Shown here: piece by piece, positions 1-10,892 of the stretch
Position numbering within the stretch: the first letter of the stretch is position 1
Layout of the letters: each line of letters starts with the position of its first letter
Assembly: GCA_035530135.1 (NCBI GenBank)
Contig: DATKVJ010000088.1
Location: 36,927-100,926, forward strand
DNA: 64,000 bases
Reading direction: 5' to 3'
DNA from: CAIYYX01 sp035530135
GTDB lineage: Bacteria; Pseudomonadota; Gammaproteobacteria; Burkholderiales; Rhodocyclaceae
Program-made: the position numbers and the translations under genes
The notes under the pieces: model-generated
What the model was told of the DNA's origin: nothing
The model's input: only the letters and a program-made list of their open reading frames with translations
Database searches by the model: none

Positions 1-130
1 CGTTAATCCGGACGGCGGAGCGACGGCGGGTGAGATAGAAATGCTAATCGACCAAGTCCAGGCCCGGGTCGGGGAAAAATTCGGCGTGCAATTGCAGCGC
101 GAGGTGCGGATCGTGGGGGTGAGCGTTTGA
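1..130 (+). CDS. murB: UDP-N-acetylmuramate dehydrogenase, C-terminal end only (MurB)
   Basis: This is the last 42 codons of a gene that begins before the window, read in the frame starting at base 2 and ending with TGA at 128-130. The peptide (VNPDGGATAGEIEMLIDQVQ, then RVGEKFGVQLQREVRIVG) matches the end of MurB, the flavoprotein that reduces UDP-GlcNAc-enolpyruvate to UDP-MurNAc in peptidoglycan precursor synthesis. The stop overlaps the TTG start of ddl (TTGA), as expected in the dcw cluster. The FAD-binding domains are outside the window, so the call rests on the tail and the position just before ddl. Confidence 0.8.
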   Translation, partial: VNPDGGATAGEIEMLIDQVQARVGEKFGVQLQREVRIVGVSV

Positions 131-1044
131 AAGCCAGGGAGTTCGGCAGGGTGGCGGTGCTGATGGGCGGATCTTCCGCCGAGCGGGAAATTTCTCTGCT
201 CTCGGGCGGCGCCGTGTTGGCGGCATTGCAGCGTGCGGATGTCGAGGCTCACGCCTTCGATCCGTCGCTGGCGAATCTCTGGGACCTCAAGCAGCAGCGC
301 TACGACCGTGCCTTCATCGCCCTGCACGGACGTTACGGCGAGGACGGCACGGTCCAGGGCGCATTGGAGACCCTGGGCATTCCCTATACCGGCAGCGGCG
401 TGCTCGGCTCCGCCCTGGCCATGGACAAGTGGCGCACCAAGCTGGTCTGGCAAGCCGCCGGGCTGCCCACGCCCCGCTACCAGCTGCTCGACGGCCAGAC
501 CGACCTGGCCCGGGTCGCGGAACAACTGGGTCTGCCGCTGATCGTCAAACCGGCGCGCGAGGGTTCCTCGATCGGCGTCACCAAGGTCGAGTCGGCAGAC
601 GCGATGGCGCCCGCTTACGCCGCCGCGGCGGCGCTCGATCCGCTGGTGCTGGCCGAGGAATTCGTCGCGGGACAGGAAATGACCGCCGCCATCCTGGACG
701 AGCAGGTATTGCCGCTGGTGCATATCGAGGCACCCTCGGGCGCCTACGATTACCAGAACAAGTATTTCACCGATGCGGTGCGCTATCACTGTCCCGCCGC
801 GCTGGACCCGGCGCTCGAGGCGGAGATCGGCCGCGTCTGCCTCTCGGCGTTCCGGGTGCTCGGTTGCCGAGGCTGGGGGCGCGCCGATCTGATCGTGCGA
901 GCGGACGGGCGTTTCTTCCTGCTCGAAATGAACACCGTGCCGGGCATGACCGGCCACTCGCTGGTGCCGATGGCGGCGCGCGCCGCCGGCATCGGCTTCG
1001 ACGATCTGGTGTTGCGGATCCTGGAGGGCGCGCACCTTGGCTAA
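127..1044 (+). CDS. ddl: D-alanine--D-alanine ligase
   Basis: 305 residues, an ATP-grasp ligase that joins two D-alanines for the peptidoglycan stem peptide in the cytoplasm. Visible family marks are the N-terminal VLMGGSSAEREISLLSG, the AMDKWRTKLVWQAAGLPTP segment, the ATP-grasp lysine region LIVKPAREGSSIGV, and the metal-binding end FFLLEMNTVPGMTGHSLVP. The length is normal. The start is taken as TTG at 127, preceded by a G-rich GGGGGTGAG and overlapping the murB stop. A GTG a little downstream is possible but would cut into the conserved N-terminus. The end overlaps the start of ftsQ by 8 bases. Confidence 0.95.
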   Translation: MKAREFGRVAVLMGGSSAEREISLLSGGAVLAALQRADVEAHAFDPSLANLWDLKQQRYDRAFIALHGRYGEDGTVQGALETLGIPYTGSGVLGSALAMDKWRTKLVWQAAGLPTPRYQLLDGQTDLARVAEQLGLPLIVKPAREGSSIGVTKVESADAMAPAYAAAAALDPLVLAEEFVAGQEMTAAILDEQVLPLVHIEAPSGAYDYQNKYFTDAVRYHCPAALDPALEAEIGRVCLSAFRVLGCRGWGRADLIVRADGRFFLLEMNTVPGMTGHSLVPMAARAAGIGFDDLVLRILEGAHLG

Positions 1045-1873
1045 GTTCGGCAGCATCAAGCGCCGGGAGCTGAAGGCGAGCCGCCAGGCCAGGGCCGCGG
1101 CGCGGCCGTCGGGCGACGGTTTCTGGGACCGGCCGCAACTGGTGAATCTGGTCGCCGACCTGCTGCTGCTCGCGGGCGGTGCGGCGCTGGTCTATGCCCT
1201 GGCGCTGGCGACCACGCGCCTGCCGTTTTTTCCGCTGCGCGAGGTGGTGGTGGCGAACGCGCTGGACAGGGTGACGCCGGGGGAGATCGCGTCCGCCGCC
1301 CGGCGTTCGCTCTCCGGCAATTTCTTCACCGTGAATCTCGACAGCGTGCGCGCCGCGCTGGAGAAGCTGGCCTGGGTCCGCCGCGCCTCGGTGCGGCGCC
1401 ATTGGCCGGACGGCATCGAATTGACGATAGAGGAGCAGGTCGCCGCCGCGCGCTGGCAGCACGGTCCGGGCGAGGCGCGCCTGGTCAATGACCACGGCGA
1501 GGTCTTCGCTGTCCCCGAGCAGCCGGACCAGGCGGCGCTGCCGCTCCTGGCCGGGCCCGAGGGCAGTTCTGCGGAACTGCTCTCGCGCTACCGCGAGTTC
1601 TCGACCATGCTCTCGCCGCTGCACCGCACGCTGCGGCTGGTGGCGTTGTCGCCGCGTCAGTCCTGGCAGCTGCGCCTGGACGACGGCCTGACCCTGAAGC
1701 TCGGCAGAGATCACGCCAAGCATCCGATCGAGGAGCGGGTCAGGCGCTTCGTCGGCACCTACGCCGAGGTCGAGAGCCGCGTCAAGGTCCCGATCGGCGT
1801 CATCGACATGCGCTATCCGAACGGCTTCGCGCTGCGGCCGGGCACCCCCCAAAACGACAAAGGCAATGCATGA
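1037..1873 (+). CDS. ftsQ: Cell division protein FtsQ
   Basis: 278 residues, a bitopic inner-membrane divisome protein that links FtsB/FtsL to the rest of the complex. It has a basic cytoplasmic tail (residues 1-35), one membrane segment near residues 36-58 (LVADLLLLAGGAALVYALAL), a POTRA domain beginning around PFFPLREVVVANALDRVTP, and the FtsQ beta domain. The start is TTG at 1037, with GGAGGG about 9 bases upstream at 1023-1028. It overlaps ddl by 8 bases. The stop (TGA 1871-1873) overlaps an ATG that opens a repeat-containing frame leading to ftsA. Confidence 0.9.
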   Translation: MAKFGSIKRRELKASRQARAAARPSGDGFWDRPQLVNLVADLLLLAGGAALVYALALATTRLPFFPLREVVVANALDRVTPGEIASAARRSLSGNFFTVNLDSVRAALEKLAWVRRASVRRHWPDGIELTIEEQVAAARWQHGPGEARLVNDHGEVFAVPEQPDQAALPLLAGPEGSSAELLSRYREFSTMLSPLHRTLRLVALSPRQSWQLRLDDGLTLKLGRDHAKHPIEERVRRFVGTYAEVESRVKVPIGVIDMRYPNGFALRPGTPQNDKGNA

Positions 1874-2088
1874 TTAAGCTCCCCTCCATCCCCCTTCCCC
1901 AGGCAGGGGGCGACCATGGCTCTCGCGGCCCGCAGCTTTTTGGCAGGCTCGCCTCGGGGCGGCCCAGCGGCAAGCCATGGATGAACCTACCCCCCATCCC
2001 CCTTCCCGGGGCAGGGGGTGACTGCGGCTCTCGCGGCTCGCAGCTTTTTGGCAGGCTCGCCTCGGGGCGGCCCAGCGGCAAGCCATGA
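1870..2088 (+). CDS. Possible 72-residue repeat peptide bridging ftsQ and ftsA
   Basis: A 72-codon frame starts with an ATG overlapping the ftsQ stop (ATGA) and ends with a TGA overlapping the ftsA start (ATGA). It is made of two copies of a 36-residue unit, because the DNA carries a 108-bp tandem duplication that is a multiple of three; the shared core is QLFGRLASGRPSGKP. No known domain is visible. The two exact stop/start overlaps suggest it may serve as a translational coupler for ftsA, whose own ribosome site is weak. It may also be a chance frame over a duplicated non-coding element. Low confidence as a real protein. Confidence 0.3.
   Translation: MIKLPSIPLPQAGGDHGSRGPQLFGRLASGRPSGKPWMNLPPIPLPGAGGDCGSRGSQLFGRLASGRPSGKP
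1877..2087 (+). repeat. 108-bp tandem duplication in front of ftsA
   Basis: Two adjacent copies with a period of 108 bp. The last 47 bases of each unit (1933-1979 and 2041-2087) are identical and both end in GCAAGCCATG; the second ATG is the ftsA start. The first half of each unit is slightly diverged and contains a C-rich/G-rich inverted repeat (CCCCCTTCC paired with GGCAGGGGG). The duplication therefore copied the ftsA translation start, leaving a decoy ATG at 1977. The spacing between ftsQ and ftsA is unusually long for a dcw cluster. Confidence 0.9.
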
Positions 2089-3314
2089 GCAAGGAAGCCA
2101 AGGATCTGATCGTCGGGCTCGACATCGGCACGTCGAAGATCTTCGCCGTCGTCGGCGAGCTGACCGCGGAAGGCACACTGTCCATTCTCGGCATCGGCAG
2201 CCAGGAGTCGCGCGGCCTCAAGAAGGGCGTGGTGGTCAACATCGAGGCGACGGTCAATGCCATCTCGCGCGCCGTCCAGGAAGTCGAGCTGATGGCCGAC
2301 TGCAAGGTGACCGAGGTCTACACCGGCATCGCCGGCAGCCACATCAAGAGCAAGGACTCCAACGGCATGGCCGTGGTGCGCGAGAAGGAGGTGGCCCAGC
2401 TCGACGTCGAGCGCGCCATCGAGGCCGCCAATGCGACGCCGATTTCGGCCGACGACCAGATCCTGCACACCTTGGTCCAGGAATTCATCGTCGATGGCCA
2501 GGACGGGGTCAAGGAACCGATCGGCATGGACGCGAAGCGGCTCGAGGTGCGGGTGCACATCGTCACCGGCGCCGTCACCTCGGTGCAGAACATCGTCAAG
2601 TGCGTCCATCGCTGCGGCCTCGAAGTGGTCGACCTGGTGCTGCAACCGTTGGCCTCCGGCCACGCCGTGCTCACCGACGACGAGACCGACGTCGGCGTCT
2701 GCCTGGTGGACATCGGCGGCGGCACCACCGACATCGCGGTGTTCAGCCAGGGCGCGATCCGCCACACGGCGGTGATCGCGATCGCCGGCGACCAGATCAC
2801 CAACGACATCGCCATCGCGCTGCGCACCTCGACCCAGGACGCCGAGGAAATCAAGATCCGCTACGGCGTGGCCCTGCAGCAGCTGGCCGATGCCCAGGAG
2901 ATGATCGAGGTGCCCGGCGTCGGCGACCGGCCGGCCACCCAGTTGTCGCGCCAGACCCTGGCGGGGGTGATCCAGCCGCGCGTCGAGGAGATCTTCCAGA
3001 AGGTGCAGGACGAGTTGAAGAAGTGCGGCTACGAGCGCCTGCTGCGTGCCGGCGTCGTGATCACCGGCGGGGCCGCGGCGATGCCCGGCATGGTCCAGCT
3101 GGGCGAGGAGATTTTCCACAACACGGTGAAGCTCGGCGTGCCGCATTACGACGGCAACCTGCGCGACATCGTGCGCAATCCGCGCTATTCGACGGCCATG
3201 GGACTGATGCTGGAAGGCATGGCGCAGAAGAAGCGCGGCCTCAAGGTGCAAGGCACCAGGAGTTTCAAGCAGGTGCTGGCGCGGATGCGCTCCTGGTTCG
3301 TGAAGAATTTTTGA
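2085..3314 (+). CDS. ftsA: Cell division protein FtsA
   Basis: 409 residues, the actin-like ATPase that anchors FtsZ filaments to the inner membrane. It shows the phosphate 1 loop (IVGLDIGTSKIFAVVGE, residues 9-25), the phosphate 2 motif (VCLVDIGGGTTDIAVF), the adenosine motif (VVITGGAAAMPGM) and a C-terminal amphipathic membrane-targeting helix (TRSFKQVLARMRSWFVKNF). The start at 2085 matches the usual MSKEAKDLIVGLDIG. The Shine-Dalgarno is weak and the ATG lies at the end of a duplicated 108-bp unit, so coupling to upstream translation may matter. ftsZ follows after 25 bases. Confidence 0.97.
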   Translation: MSKEAKDLIVGLDIGTSKIFAVVGELTAEGTLSILGIGSQESRGLKKGVVVNIEATVNAISRAVQEVELMADCKVTEVYTGIAGSHIKSKDSNGMAVVREKEVAQLDVERAIEAANATPISADDQILHTLVQEFIVDGQDGVKEPIGMDAKRLEVRVHIVTGAVTSVQNIVKCVHRCGLEVVDLVLQPLASGHAVLTDDETDVGVCLVDIGGGTTDIAVFSQGAIRHTAVIAIAGDQITNDIAIALRTSTQDAEEIKIRYGVALQQLADAQEMIEVPGVGDRPATQLSRQTLAGVIQPRVEEIFQKVQDELKKCGYERLLRAGVVITGGAAAMPGMVQLGEEIFHNTVKLGVPHYDGNLRDIVRNPRYSTAMGLMLEGMAQKKRGLKVQGTRSFKQVLARMRSWFVKNF

Positions 3315-3339
3315 TTGTAGTTCCTAGAAGGAGGCGAGC

Positions 3340-4506
3340 ATGTTTGAAATCGTAGACAAGGATCCGAGCCCGACCATCATCAAGGTCATCGGCGTCGGCG
3401 GGGCCGGCGGCAACGCCGTCGAGCACATGATCCGGGAGGGCGTGCAGGGCGTCGAGTTCATCTGCGCCAACACCGACGGCCAGGCGCTGAAGAAGAGCTC
3501 CGCCGGGGTCAAGCTGCAGTTCGGCCCGGGCCTGGGCGCCGGCGGCAAGCCGGAGAAGGCGCGCGACCACGCCATGGCCGAGCGCGAACGGATCGCTGAG
3601 GCGCTCACCGGCGCCCACATGGTGTTCATCACCGCCGGCATGGGCGGCGGCACCGGCACCGGTGCGGCGCCGATCGTCGCGGAGGTGGCGCGCGAGCTGG
3701 GAATACTGACCGTGGCGGTGGTCACCAAGCCCTTCGAGTACGAGGGTCGGCGCATGAGCCTGGCCGAGCAGGGCCTGGCCGAACTGGCCCAGCACGTCGA
3801 TTCGCTGATCGTCATCCTGAACGAGAAGCTGATGGAGGTGCTGGGCGACGAGGTGAGCATGCTCGACGCCTTCAAGTCGGCCGACAACGTGCTCAAGAAC
3901 GCCGTCGGCGGCATCGCCGAGATCATCAACGTTCCCGGCTTGGTCAACGTGGACTTCGAGGACGTGCGCACCGTGATGGGCGAGATGGGCAAGGCGATGA
4001 TGGGCTCAGCCAACGCCGCCGGCGTCGATCGCGCCCGCATCGCGGCCGAGCAGGCGGTCGCCAGCCCGCTCCTGGAAGGCATCGAGCTGTCCGGCGCGCG
4101 CGGCGTGCTGGTCAATATCACCGCCAGCGGCTCGCTCGGCATGAGGGAAGTCAAGGACGTGATGAACACCATCCGCAACTATGCCGCCCCCGACGCCACG
4201 ATCATTTTCGGCACGGTGTTCGAGGAGGGCATGGAGGACCAGTTGCGCGTCACCGTCGTCGCCACCGGTCTGGGCGGCGCCATCGCCAAGCCGCAGGCGA
4301 AGCCGTCGATCAGCGTCGTGCCCAGCCTGCGTACCGGCACCGACGACCGGCCGTTCGAGGGCGCCAACGGCAGCCTCGAACTCGGCCTGCCGGCGGTGTT
4401 CCAGTCCGGGCGCAGCGGTGCGCGCAATGCCGCGGTCGATGCGATGGCCGCGAGCGGCGTGGACAAGTACGACATCCCCGCTTTCCTACGCAAGCAGGCC
4501 GACTGA
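3340..4506 (+). CDS. ftsZ: Cell division protein FtsZ
   Basis: 388 residues, the tubulin-like GTPase that forms the Z ring. The GTP-binding motif GGGTGTG is in MGGGTGTGAAPIVAEVAREL (around residue 107) and the N-terminal VIGVGGAGGNAV is intact. The variable linker is short, and the protein ends in the conserved C-terminal peptide KYDIPAFLRKQAD that binds FtsA and other partners. A strong AGAAGGAGG lies about 7 bases before ATG. The stop is TGA (4504-4506). An in-frame second copy of the C-terminal peptide follows 46 codons later (separate entry). Confidence 0.98.
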   Translation: MFEIVDKDPSPTIIKVIGVGGAGGNAVEHMIREGVQGVEFICANTDGQALKKSSAGVKLQFGPGLGAGGKPEKARDHAMAERERIAEALTGAHMVFITAGMGGGTGTGAAPIVAEVARELGILTVAVVTKPFEYEGRRMSLAEQGLAELAQHVDSLIVILNEKLMEVLGDEVSMLDAFKSADNVLKNAVGGIAEIINVPGLVNVDFEDVRTVMGEMGKAMMGSANAAGVDRARIAAEQAVASPLLEGIELSGARGVLVNITASGSLGMREVKDVMNTIRNYAAPDATIIFGTVFEEGMEDQLRVTVVATGLGGAIAKPQAKPSISVVPSLRTGTDDRPFEGANGSLELGLPAVFQSGRSGARNAAVDAMAASGVDKYDIPAFLRKQAD

Positions 4507-4646
4507 GGTTTTGCCGGGGATGACGAACTTGCGGCGAAGGCTAACGTGAGCCTCGTGAACGTTAAGCCGAACCGTGCCTCCCGGTTCGGCGGCCGTAGCC
4601 ACAAGTACGACATCCCCGCCTTCCTGCGCAAGCAGGCCGACTGAGG
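4463..4646 (+). repeat. Direct repeat duplicating the coding end of ftsZ, in frame after the stop
   Basis: Bases 4463-4508 recur at 4601-4646 with only two differences (GCT/GCC and CTA/CTG), both synonymous. The copies are 138 bp (46 codons) apart, so the second KYDIPAFLRKQAD plus TGA lies in the same frame as ftsZ, with no stop codon between them other than the ftsZ TGA. The intervening DNA does not resemble the FtsZ linker and contains a perfect 9-bp hairpin (4566-4574 with 4582-4590, loop of 7). It could act as a post-stop RNA structure. Readthrough would add a second C-terminal peptide. Confidence 0.9.
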
Positions 4647-4723
4647 CCATGACGGTGCGCTGGCGGCGGCGACGGCTGGGTCCGCCATGGTAGAATTCGC
4701 CTCCTATCCCTAGCAACCCAGCC

Positions 4724-5638
4724 ATGCTCAAGCAGCGCACCCTCAAGACTCTGGTCAGCGCCACCGGCGTCGGCTTGCACAGCGGCGTCAAGGTGACGAT
4801 CGCGATGCGCCCCGCCGCGCCTGGGACCGGCATCGTCTTCCGCCGGATCGATCTCGATCCGCCGGTCGATCTCAGAGCCGACCCCTACGCCGTCGGCGAC
4901 ACCCGGCTCGCTTCCTGTCTCGAGCGGGGCGGCGTCAAGATCGCCACGGTCGAGCACCTGATGTCGGCGCTGGCCGGCCTCGGGATAGACAACCTCTACA
5001 TCGACGTCGATGCCGCCGAGCTGCCGATCATGGACGGCAGCGCTGCCCCCTTCGTCTTCCTGCTGCAGTCGGCCGGCATCCTAGAACAGAACGCGGCGAA
5101 GAAATTCCTGCGGGTGAAGAAACGGGTCGAGGTGCAGGAGGGCGACAAATGGGCGCGCTTGGAGCCCTACGAGGGTTTCCGCCTGTCCTTCTCGATCGCC
5201 TTCAACCACCCCGCGGTGAGCCAGACCGGCACCTGCGTCACGATCGATTTCGCCGAGCATTCCTATGCCCGTGAGGTGGCGCGCGCCCGCACCTTCGGCT
5301 TCATGCAGGACGTCGAAATGATGCGCGACAACGGCCTCGCGCTGGGCGGCAGCCTGGAAAACGCCATCGTGATGGACGAGTACCGGGTGTTGAACAGCGA
5401 CGGCCTGCGCTACGCCGACGAGTTCGCCAAGCACAAGCTGCTCGACGCCATCGGCGACCTCTATCTGGCCGGGCACCCGCTGCTCGCCGCTTTTTCCGCG
5501 CACAAGTCCGGCCATGCGTTGAACAACGCACTGCTGCGCGCGCTGCTCGCCGACCAGACGGCCTGGGAGTTCGCCAGCTTCGAGCGCGCCGACCGGACGC
5601 CCGCGGCGGTGGCGCAGCTCTATCCGCGAGCAGCCTGA
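4724..5638 (+). CDS. lpxC: UDP-3-O-acyl-N-acetylglucosamine deacetylase LpxC
   Basis: 304 residues, the zinc enzyme for the committed deacetylation of lipid A synthesis. Zinc ligands are visible in VEHLMSALAG (first His) and FAKHKLLDAIGDLYLAG (HKxxD). The end motif HKSGHALNNALLRAL carries the catalytic histidine region. Start ATG at 4724 gives the usual MLKQRTLKTLVSATGVGLHSG. A -10-like TAGAAT at 4691-4696 could be a private promoter, but no good -35 is seen. It closes the dcw cluster, as in other proteobacteria. Confidence 0.97.
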   Translation: MLKQRTLKTLVSATGVGLHSGVKVTIAMRPAAPGTGIVFRRIDLDPPVDLRADPYAVGDTRLASCLERGGVKIATVEHLMSALAGLGIDNLYIDVDAAELPIMDGSAAPFVFLLQSAGILEQNAAKKFLRVKKRVEVQEGDKWARLEPYEGFRLSFSIAFNHPAVSQTGTCVTIDFAEHSYAREVARARTFGFMQDVEMMRDNGLALGGSLENAIVMDEYRVLNSDGLRYADEFAKHKLLDAIGDLYLAGHPLLAAFSAHKSGHALNNALLRALLADQTAWEFASFERADRTPAAVAQLYPRAA

Positions 5639-5676
5639 GCGCCGTCCGCGCCGACCTACGCCCTTCCGGATATAAC

Positions 5677-6111
5677 TCAGCTGGCGCGGCCGACCAGGCG
5701 CTCCAGCGCTTCCTTCAGCGGGGAGCCTTGCGGCAATTCGGCCGACAATGAAGTTAGTCCTTGCTTCGTGCGATCGCTAATGGCTGAAAGGGATATGCCT
5801 GTCGACGGCGCCGGAGCTGCATCCCGGGGTTGCACCTTGACCCGGATTTCGCTAAGCTCGACCCCGTTTGAGCGCAATTCGTCGCCAAGACGGGGCGCGA
5901 GTTGCCGCAGTTTCGTCGCGACCGCGCCGTTGTCGGCGTTGATGACGATGACGCCCAGCTTGTAGTTGGCGACCCGGCAGGCCCGCGCCAGCGCCGCCGG
6001 AACCGCCGCCTGGACCAGCCGCTGGAGCGACAGCAGGCGCCCGGCGTGGGCGGCGAGGCGGGCCATCGCCTCATCCGCATTCAGGCAGTCGTCAAGAGTA
6101 CGCGCTTGCAT
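5677..6111 (-). CDS. DciA-like DUF721 protein
   Basis: 144 residues of the DUF721 family, whose characterised member DciA recruits or loads the replicative helicase DnaB. The N-terminal half (MQARTLDDCLNADEAMARLA to NYKLGVIVINADNGAVATKLRQLAP) carries the KH-like fold pattern of the family. The C-terminal part is low-complexity. The start chosen is ATG at 6111 with GAGG just upstream; a TTG 15 bases earlier lacks a ribosome site. It sits between lpxC and secA and is divergent from the M23 peptidase, a common betaproteobacterial arrangement. DnaB loading as its role here is inferred from the family. Confidence 0.75.
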   Translation of the reverse strand: MQARTLDDCLNADEAMARLAAHAGRLLSLQRLVQAAVPAALARACRVANYKLGVIVINADNGAVATKLRQLAPRLGDELRSNGVELSEIRVKVQPRDAAPAPSTGISLSAISDRTKQGLTSLSAELPQGSPLKEALERLVGRAS

Positions 6112-6119
6112 AGGGCCTC

Positions 6120-7061
6120 GTGCCAAGGGAGAACAAGCTGCATATTATTCTCGTCTCAGACCGGATGGCAAAGGCCAGGAGCATTCAGCTCACCTGGCGC
6201 CATTTCATGCTGGCGACCGCCGGGTTTCTCGCCCTGGTGGTGACGCTCAGTTCCCTGTTCTCCTACGTCACCGTGCGCCACGCGGCACAGATCCGCCTGC
6301 CCTTCCTGCAGGATCTGCTGCGCGCTACCAATGCCGCCGAGGCCGAGCGGAGCAAGACCTTCCTGCGCGACAACCTCAACGCGATGGCGGTCAAGCTCGG
6401 CCAGATGCAGGCCCAATTGATCCGCATCGATTCGATCGGCGCGCGTCTGTCGGCGCTGGCCGGCCTCAAGCACGAACCCGTTCAGGCCGGCCAGGGCGGC
6501 CCGCTGGTGGATCCGAGCCCGCTGTCCGAGGCCGACCTGCAGAACGCGCTCCTTGCGCTCAGCCGGCAGGTCGAGACCACCGGCGACAGCTTTTCCCTGC
6601 TGGAATCGCGCCTGTTGGAAGAGCGCGTCCGGAAAAGCATGTTGCCGACCACCCTGCCGGTGAGGGCGGACTGGATCTCGGCGGGTTTCGGCTGGCGCAT
6701 CGACCCCTTCACCGGTTTGCGGGCGATGCACGAGGGCGTGGATTTCGCCGCCGACGTGGGCACGCCCATCGTCGCGGCGGCCAGCGGCGTGGTGATCAAG
6801 GCAGAATTGACCCCGGATTACGGCAACCTGGTCGAGCTCGATCACGGCAACGGGATCACCACGCGCTACGCCCACGCCTCGAAGATTTATGTCAAGGTCG
6901 GGCAGTTGGTCCGGCGCGGCCAGAAGATCGCCGTCGTCGGCACCACCGGCCGCTCCACCGGTCCGCATCTGCATTTCGAAGTGCGCGAGAACGGCGTCGC
7001 GGTCAATCCCAACAGTTTCCTGCAACACGCCGAAGCAGCGACGCATCTCGCCCGGCGCTGA
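6120..7061 (+). CDS. M23 family metallopeptidase (LytM domain)
   Basis: 313 residues with an N-terminal membrane anchor (HFMLATAGFLALVVTLSSLF, residues 30-50), a coiled stretch, and a C-terminal LytM domain. Metal ligands are visible in MHEGVDFAADVGTPI (HxxxD) and GPHLHFEVRENG (HxH). It is probably a periplasmic peptidoglycan endopeptidase, or a regulator of one. The start is GTG at 6120, which keeps the conserved KLHIILVSDRMAKAR segment; an internal ATG at 6165 would remove it. The start is only 9 bases from the divergent dciA start, so the two promoters must lie within each other's coding sequence. Confidence 0.85.
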   Translation: MPRENKLHIILVSDRMAKARSIQLTWRHFMLATAGFLALVVTLSSLFSYVTVRHAAQIRLPFLQDLLRATNAAEAERSKTFLRDNLNAMAVKLGQMQAQLIRIDSIGARLSALAGLKHEPVQAGQGGPLVDPSPLSEADLQNALLALSRQVETTGDSFSLLESRLLEERVRKSMLPTTLPVRADWISAGFGWRIDPFTGLRAMHEGVDFAADVGTPIVAAASGVVIKAELTPDYGNLVELDHGNGITTRYAHASKIYVKVGQLVRRGQKIAVVGTTGRSTGPHLHFEVRENGVAVNPNSFLQHAEAATHLARR

Positions 7062-7102
7062 TCCTGTCGTCCTGATGCCACAGACGGCGGCGCGCGCCGC
7101 CG

Positions 7103-7111
7103 TGCTAAAAT
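7103..7111 (+). promoter_or_regulatory. Extended -10 promoter candidate for secA
   Basis: TGCTAAAAT is an extended -10 (TGn followed by TAAAAT), about 38 bases before the secA ATG. No convincing -35 hexamer is present, which is tolerated with an extended -10. The upstream peptidase gene ends at 7061, so a promoter here is reasonable. Confidence 0.4.
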
Positions 7112-7149
7112 TCTAGCTTTCGCCGCCCTCGGCGATAACGGGTAACCGC

Positions 7150-9885
<2,736 letters not shown>

Positions 9886-9893
9886 ACCAGGAC

Positions 9894-10892
9894 TTGCAGA
9901 CCCTCGCCGAGGATGATGACGCCGTCCTCATCCTCGACCAGACGCTGCTGCCGCGCGAGATTGAGCAGCGTCGGCTGAATACCCTGGCCGAGGTCGCCCA
10001 CGCCATCCGTGCTATGCAGGTGCGCGGCGCGCCGCTGATCGGCGCCTGCGCCGCCTACGGCGTCGCCCTGGCGCTGCGCCGGGACGCCGGCGATGACGCG
10101 CTCGATGCTGCGCTCAGCACGCTGGCCGCGACGCGGCCCACCGCCGTCAATCTCGACTGGGCGCTGGGCCGGATGCGCCGGCTGCTCGGACCGCTGGCAC
10201 CCGCGCTGCGGGCGGCGGCCGCCTGGCGCGAGGCGCGCGCCATCGCAGAGGAGGACGCCGCAGCCAATGCCGCGATCGGCCGCCACGGCATGAGTCTGCT
10301 CGCCGGGATCGCGGCCCGCCGCGCAGGACGTGAGGAGCCGGTCCGGCTCATGACCCACTGCAACGCCGGACGTCTGGCCACGGTCCGCCACGGCACGGCG
10401 CTCGCCCCGGTCTATGCCGCGCATGACGCCGGCCTGGCCGTGCATGTCTGGGTGTCCGAGACGCGGCCGCGCAACCAGGGCCTGCTCACCGTTTGGGAGC
10501 TGGCCCAGGCCGGCGTGCCGCACACGCTGATCGCGGACAACGCCGCCGGCCTCTTGATGATGCGCGGACAGGTCGACATCGTCGTGGTCGGTGCCGACCG
10601 CCTCGCCGCCAACGGCGACACCGCCAACAAGATCGGCACCTATCTCAAGGCGCTGGCCGCGCGCGAACACGGGATCCCCTTCTACGTCGCAGCGCCGGTG
10701 TCCACCATCGACTATGCTTGTCCCGACGGCGCACACATCCCGATCGAGGAGCGTGACGGCCGCGAGCTCGGCGCGGGAGTCGAGGTGCCGGTCGCCAACC
10801 CGGCCTTCGACGTCACCCCGGCGAATCTGATCGCCGGCATCATCACCGAGCGCGGCGTCTTCCCGCCGGGAAACCTGGGAGCATCGGCGTGA
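9894..10892 (+). CDS. mtnA: S-methyl-5-thioribose-1-phosphate isomerase MtnA
   Basis: About 332 residues, an eIF2B-related aldose-ketose isomerase acting on 5-methylthioribose-1-phosphate. Family marks are AMQVRGAPLIGACAAYG, the catalytic cysteine segment MTHCNAGRLATVRHGTAL, and the aspartate segment VVVGADRLAANGDTANKIGTY. No ATG is available near the conserved N-terminus. TTG at 9894 is taken as the start, but TTG 9864 or CTG 9882 (overlapping the secA stop) are possible. It overlaps the following aldolase gene (GTGA), which suggests a two-step salvage pathway. Confidence 0.9.
   Translation: MQTLAEDDDAVLILDQTLLPREIEQRRLNTLAEVAHAIRAMQVRGAPLIGACAAYGVALALRRDAGDDALDAALSTLAATRPTAVNLDWALGRMRRLLGPLAPALRAAAAWREARAIAEEDAAANAAIGRHGMSLLAGIAARRAGREEPVRLMTHCNAGRLATVRHGTALAPVYAAHDAGLAVHVWVSETRPRNQGLLTVWELAQAGVPHTLIADNAAGLLMMRGQVDIVVVGADRLAANGDTANKIGTYLKALAAREHGIPFYVAAPVSTIDYACPDGAHIPIEERDGRELGAGVEVPVANPAFDVTPANLIAGIITERGVFPPGNLGASA

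Noticed and set aside
1800..3251. 483-codon open frame on the minus strand across ftsA
   Set aside because: It is antisense to a clear ftsA and has His/Asp-rich low-complexity content typical of reverse-strand reading in GC-rich DNA.
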